Shown here piece by piece: positions 19,171 through 24,543 of a DNA stretch of 24,543 bases. The stretch is from Dimorphilus gyrociliatus. Lineage: Eukaryota; Annelida; Polychaeta; Dinophilidae. The translations under genes and the position numbers were made by a program. Each line of letters starts with the position of its first letter. Positions within the stretch are counted from its first letter, which is position 1. The DNA lies in assembly GCA_904063045.1 (NCBI GenBank), contig CAJFCJ010000069.1:67196-91738 (forward strand). Reading direction: 5' to 3'. The notes below the pieces were generated by a model. The model was not told the origin of the DNA and did not search any database. It worked only from the letters and a program-made list of their open reading frames with translations.

Positions 19171-20257
19171 CTTTCTACAGTATATATCCTGCCAACTCTA
19201 TAATATCAACTGAACCTTATACCAGGCGTATATTCTTTTATATTTATTCTCTTCTAGTACAAGAGGTGAGCAGTGTAGGCCTATATTGAAAAATAGAGTG
19301 TCACGTGATACGATGTTTGTTACTAGAACGTAGGTATATCTTAATCATGTGACTCTTAATAAATTATTTGTAGTATTTTAGGTCAACTCTCATAGTCATT
19401 AGTAAGAAGTATTTCTCATCAGTTTCATTTTTACATTTGTATCTATTATTAAATTTTTGTTCAAAAATAATATACAATTATTATAACCATATAACCACTG
19501 TTGATGTGAAGAAAAATTAGATTATTGTCTAAATTCATTTAAAGGTTTTGTTTGATTGACAAACATTTCGAAATCTTTAATATTCATATAGTAGATGTTT
19601 AAGGTATATGATAAGAGTCAAAAATCAACCCTTACCTACTTAAAACGTTAGAAAGATTTCGTTTATGTTAGAATGGGATGCGACAGAAAACGTCCACAAA
19701 TTGGTGCTTTTACCCTAACCCTAACCCAGCCCTTAGCTGTACCTAACCTTTTGCATTACCCCTAACCCTTAGAGGAGACCCTCCTAAGTACAAATCTGTT
19801 GCTGTTTTCTTCTGCCTAACCATTTCCCAATCCAAAATCTAGTCTTAAAATTTCTCTTTTGTGGACAATTTCTGTTGACCCCGTTAGAATGTGTTCAAAA
19901 ATGTGTGCAATTTCATCTTAAATTCAAGTCATGTGACCATAAAGCAAAAAGATCTACTATCCTATAACTATAGAATACGAAACTTTTAGTCAACAAACAT
20001 TTCGTCTTACAGTACAAAAATAAGTAACGATTAGTATTTTTAGGATAAATTATCTAGGCCTAAATTCCTCCACTAAGTGTGGAATACTAAACCCTCCAGA
20101 CCATTCGGCGGTGAAAGTTAACCCCCTGAAGCCCATTTGAGATCATTACACGGTTTTATACCCAACGATTGGCTAGGCCTAGAAATATTTAGTAACTCTT
20201 CATCATTTGTAATAGACACAAATCCTTTTATTAATAGATAAATAGGTTTAAAAAACA
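19171..20257. other. Intergenic region between GNAT and receptor genes
   Basis: Contains the fourth MITE-like copy (19676-19882). The rest shows no exon, RNA gene or transposon. It is the upstream region of the GNAT gene and the 3' flank of the receptor. Confidence 0.5.
19676..19882 (+). repeat. Inverted-repeat element (MITE-like), copy 4, with 9-bp target duplication
   Basis: A 207-bp element bounded by a perfect 9-bp direct repeat GTTAGAATG (19667-19675 and 19883-19891). The left end is GGATGCGACAGAAAACGTCC; the right end (reverse complement) is GGGGTCAACAGAAATTGTCC. The core carries CCCTAACCCTAACCC and CCCCTAACCCTTAGA as in copy 1. It has no coding capacity. The intact duplication implies a fairly recent insertion. 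Confidence 0.9.
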
Positions 20258-23200
20258 TCAATTAAGAAAAGCAGTTCTCTTTTGTAATAATTTTTTGACT
20301 ATATTTCCTGCAGAATATAAATCAAAAGACGTATTTTCTTTGTTCTTTTCGAAAATTGTTTCAATATTGAGATAAAACTTCTTTGAAACACAGTCATAAA
20401 CTAAATTATCCAAAGAGAACTTTCCATTAAATGATAAACAATTGATATGAGCATAATCGAGTGCTTTAAATAAACTGATAATACAATTTGTCAATGTTCT
20501 TTCCTCCATAAAAAATTGTTTATTTAGTGGCAATGATTTCAAATCTATTCGTTTTAAGGTAAAGCACATATTGTTTTTTTTCATATTTAGAATTGTTGAT
20601 GAAGCTATTTGAAAAAAGCAGATGATTGACCTCAAACCGAAAAAAAATATGTTTATACTACTATTCATAAAAGTTTCTTTAGTCACTTTTAACGCTAAAG
20701 TTTCCCTGAAACAAAGAGAAATTACATGGGTATTGAAACATACTTCTTTCTTCCTTATCTCTCCTCCGATAAAATCATTTATTCATACCGTTCTTCCAAA
20801 TTCTTTAATTTCATCTTTCTATTATATCTAGAATTTTCACCAATCAACAAAACATATGAATTTAAAAAACAAATAACTGAGAATAATGTTAAAATTATTA
20901 AATTGTATTCAAAATTTTTCAATTTAATGTCCAAAAGTGTCGGTAAGAAACCTGTTTTAACACGCTAAATTACATAGAAGGTAGATTAATTTTTAAAGTT
21001 AAGAAACCTAAAACAGTAAACGTGGTCCACAAAACACAATCCAACACACTCAAAAATGTAAAATCCATTTTCATCCCAAATGTTTTCATTTCTGTAAGTG
21101 TCAACAATTTCATTTCCTTCATCTTTCCTTTAACATAGTAAATCATTTTAAGATGTAGACTGAAAGATGAGAAATAGATGAAGAAATTGGCTAAATTGAA
21201 TAAGAGTAAAATATTGTAAGAATTTGGATTGTTCTGTGAAAAATGACCAATTGGAATGAAAAGACAAATCTCGGATTGAATGTATAAATCCTACAGTAAA
21301 CACAAAACAATCAATTTAAAACGTCATTCATTCGTAAAATGTCAGGAATTCCATAACAAACCTTCATCATTTCGATCACAGCGATTGATAAAATTAAGCA
21401 GAAAGAGAATATGCCTGCCGCTGTAGTTTTGGGAAATCTAAACAGAATGAATCTTGTAAATGGACTTGTAACAACCATGTATCTCTCCAAGGAAATCAGG
21501 AATTTGCAAATTGGTGATAAAGTTAATGAAAATGTAGAAATTACAGAAAGAGACTTGCAATAGAAACTGTTTCTCCATTCCTCATCAATCAGGAAATATT
21601 TCTGATTGAAGATAACATTGAGACATGATATGAACAATAAATAGAGCGCCATTGTCAATTGGCTCAAGTATAAAAGGAAATGCGAATGTTTGGTAGCAGT
21701 GTAGAATTTCATTATTATCAATAAACATAAAACATTTCCAATTATTGAAAAAATTGTCAAAAACCACAACTGAATTTCCAAATATTTCAAATTAATTATT
21801 CCTTCACAACTCAACAATTCAGAATTTTCAGATTCGCAATAAACATTTATCGCTCTCATCAAACAACAAAATACAAAACTGCTGCTGTAGACTCTTTCCA
21901 AACTCTCTAAACCATTAACTATCCCTTCGGTCAGCGTCAATGGGAGCGTCGATTCGTTTATGTAAAGCAATACAAGCTTTTGCAGAAGGATAAATGAATT
22001 CTCTTCAATTTCCCTCAGTCTGCAACCAGACACTTTGAGAATTTTCAGCCTTCGACTCGTTTCAAAATCCGTTCTCTTCAACGCTTTTAAACTGGTGTAC
22101 GAAACGTCCAAATGCTGTAAATGATGACATTCCATGTGTTTGAGAAAATCTAACGATTTGATGGAATTCAAAAAGGAAACATCTACATAGTGCAACAATG
22201 TCAACTTATTGCCAAACACAAATTTTACATCCAATACAGAAATTCTATTTATAGAAAGTTGCAGTAAATTTGGAAACATTTCCAACTTCAAGTTGTGCAG
22301 CGATTTCTGATTTTGCAAAATTAAAATTGCCAAGTCACTTGACGATTGTAAAAAATCGACTGGCATTTGTCCACTGATTCTAACACTTTTGAACATTTTT
22401 GTGATGTTGCTGGACTGAATAGCATTTGGAGCTGAATGACTTTTCTCTGCAAAGTTGCAGCTTATTCCGAAAAGGAAAGATGGCAGACAATTCGAAATGT
22501 TTTCGTACAATCCCAATGATGATTTACGACAATAAAGTTCATCGCTTGCAAAAATGCAATTGACGATTCCATCGCAAACTTTCTCCAGAATAATAAATTT
22601 CTTTTCTTTTCTGCATTTGAAAAATCCTTTGGGGAGAAAATCATCTAGACGTTTTATTGAAAAGAAGAGACTTGATTGAGAGGATAATCAGGGACAGATT
22701 CGACTTACCACAACCAGTTTCATCATCTCCAAGCGCACAGTGTTTAACATCATCACAAATCAATTCAACAGAAATGCAGTAATGATCTCTCCTGCAACTG
22801 TAATATCCATTTTCACAGATTTTCCTGTCGCATAACTTTGTTCTTTGAAATAAATCAGTTATTGGTATTCCTAAAGAGGTTTTCTCAAAATAGCAATATT
22901 TCTCTTCATCGGGAGATTGCCGTCTGTAGCCCCGTGTTTCATCATAATAATCACAGTCGTACTTTCCATCGTTCTTATACGACTTTGGCAAACAACTGGA
23001 ATAACATTGATAATGGTGTTTGCGGTTGCAACCTATATTTAGAAAGATGATTTTAGAAGATTTCAATTTCAAAGATTTCTTGCACAAACTCGTTTTAAAT
23101 TGTTGCCTTAAAGCATTTTTATGAAAACATAGTTCGTCACTTTTGTCAAAGCAGTTTCTTTCATTGTTGCAGATATCGTCATCTTTCACGCATTGCCCAT

Positions 23201-24543
23201 TTGAACAGGATCTGATTCAGTCAACCATTTCATCGCTTTTATCTAATTGTCTATGTAGAATATCATACCTGTCACCTTCTGTACAATTGTCCCTGTCTTT
23301 TTAAAATTGATGTTTCGAACAGTTTTGAATGTTTCTTTCAATTTAGAAATAGAGAACTTACTGCAAAAAATTTCATCCGTAGAATCTTGACAATCGATTA
23401 TAAAATCGCAAAGTTTTGGAAAAGTTATCGATTCGTTTGAATTGAAACAAGTAAAATTTTTAACAGAGTATCTTTCGCAGTTTTCTTCATCCTCTTTCAT
23501 TGGACAATCGTATATGCCATCGCAAAGATAGGCTGAATTTATTAAAATTTCACTTTTTCTACAGAAAAACAATGGTCTTCTCTGAACTAAAGATTCATTG
23601 TGAATTTCTAAGTTTTGAATGGAATTTATAGGTTGAATTTCTGTTTTATAAATTTAATTGTATTATTGAAACATTTTTTTGGGATTTTGAAAATACTAAG
23701 TGATTTTTGACAAACATGCCAAAGTCGTTGTCTTTTATCGCAAGATATTGGTTTTGGTTGAAGAAACTCTAATCTGTCTAACTGGATATATATTAAGCTT
23801 TTATTATTATTGTTCAAAATATTTCTTGTTTTGTGTATACGGTAGATAAATGCCAACAAAATGAAAGGCAATTTCGTGTTAGTTTCTGTCTATTTGTGTA
23901 GTAATTTGAATTAGGACTTGAAAAGATAAATTCTTTCTAAAAACAGAAGAGAATTATCAGAATAGAATTTTCATAAACTGGTGTTTTTTTTTAATTTTCA
24001 TATAACAGTTTCTAAAATGGATGACGGTAGATCCAACGAAATTCCACTGGTTGATATATAGAAATATTTTCCTTCAATAGTTTTCCTGTTCAAGTGAACT
24101 GTAAGAAATTTTTAAAATTTTTAATTTGATTGATTTTCAAGTAATTTCTTACTATATCCAAACGGAGGTTTTTGGAATAGAGCTGACGATTGATATGGAC
24201 TAATTATTCGATTAAGATAGTAAAATACAAAAGATTTTTCATAAGATGGAAAATCACTGAGTTGAAGATTGTTTTTATGGCAAAAATGACCTAATTTACC
24301 GATTTTTATTTTAATATCACTTTTAAAGAGATAGTAGCAAGTATCGTATATATTGTATGCATTGCTATCATTACAACCTAGGAAAATAATAGAGGAAGCT
24401 TTTAATTCTTGCTCAAGTTTTCACATTCATTTAAACAATTTACTCTTTATTTGCGTATTGGAACATTGAAGATGCCAATAAAAGTAGTCTAATCTCTCAA
24501 GAGGTTCGTGTCTTTTTAGAATGTTAGGAAGAAAGAATAAGAA
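20258..24543 (-). CDS. LDLa/LRR GPCR (GRL101/relaxin-receptor-like) fused to a C-terminal pseudokinase-like domain, 5' partial
   Basis: Model complement(join(20258..20705,20789..20951,21008..21290,21362..22644,22709..23211,23269..23278,23362..23640,23697..23781,23841..23936,24007..24098,24153..24377,24444..>24543)): 1188 residues, one frame, introns 54-83 nt. Order: end of an SRCR-like domain; C-type-lectin-like module (YDTCYYLF, HFCHKNN, LTRNCLSFCWHL); six LDLa repeats (e.g. LCDGIYDCPMKEDEENC); LRRs ~547-712; Cys-rich hinge; TM1 from ~754 (IIGNVLCLL), TM3 ERY at 850-852, TM7 with LNSY near 1016 in place of NPxxY. The tail (1040-1188) is kinase-like: LALKV (Lys1046), ALDYAH, FSLDNLVYD with Asn1140, FDLYSAG (Asp1168). 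The catalytic-loop Asp position is Lys1135 and DFG is NIE (1153-1155), so catalysis is unlikely; the glycine loop is missing. It is likely a plasma-membrane receptor for a peptide or protein ligand with a pseudokinase scaffold tail. The 10-nt microexon 23269-23278 is the weakest part. Confidence 0.75.

Noticed and set aside
24013-24060. Short plus-strand peptide starting MDDGRSNEIP
   Set aside because: It is only 14 codons long and antisense to a lectin-module exon with good splice sites and consistent phase.
1-24543. tRNA, rRNA or CRISPR-like arrays
   Set aside because: No cloverleaf with conserved A/B-box sequences, no rRNA segment and no regularly spaced direct repeats were seen by eye; a dedicated scan would be needed to exclude a divergent tRNA.

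Overview
The window is AT-rich nuclear DNA of an invertebrate animal. The evidence is spliceosomal introns of unusually even size (mostly 54-83 nt, GT-AG with a pyrimidine tract), animal-specific extracellular modules (LDL-receptor class A, C-type lectin, SRCR-like, ITIH/vWD-like GDPHF), rhodopsin-class GPCRs, a Tc1 and a mariner transposon family, and no operon structure. The species cannot be named from sequence alone. Compact introns plus GRL101-like receptors would suit a small-genome invertebrate, but that is inference.

Left part (1-9654). At the left edge, on the minus strand, lies the decayed C-terminus of a leucine-rich-repeat GPCR (TM6-TM7 and a kinase-like tail, 24-762). Next come a three-exon secreted protein with an ITIH C-terminal/vWD-like GDPHF domain (899-2192, minus) and, divergently, a short secreted lectin-like gene (2838-3431, plus) whose 3' end is cut by a complete mariner element (3408-4734). 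From 4735 to 9654 (minus) is the decayed N-terminal half of a receptor (signal peptide, SRCR-like, C-type-lectin-like and LDLa modules). It contains a truncated Tc1 copy and a small non-autonomous element.

Middle (9655-16746). It holds an intact single-exon peptide-type GPCR (10051-11079, minus), a second Tc1 relic, a frameshifted GDPHF relic, and an intronless 908-residue protein with about 13 copies of a ~57-residue double leucine-rich repeat (13027-15753, minus).

Right part (16747-24543). It holds an actin-derived gene with an internal loss of about 118 residues and a 16-bp duplication that destroys the ancestral stop, a complete three-exon GNAT acetyltransferase, and the main item: a 12-exon receptor running off the right edge (20258-24543, minus). 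Spliced in silico it keeps one frame and reads C-type-lectin-like module, six LDLa repeats, leucine-rich repeats, seven transmembrane helices, and then a kinase-like tail that has lost its catalytic Asp and DFG. The left-edge relic has the same 7TM-to-kinase-like order with the same intron positions and phases. This argues that the receptor-pseudokinase fusion is a gene family and not a gene-model artefact.

Four copies of a ~190-207 bp inverted-repeat element with telomere-like (CCCTAA) cores and 9-bp target duplications are scattered through the window (2611, 5024, 16002, 19676).
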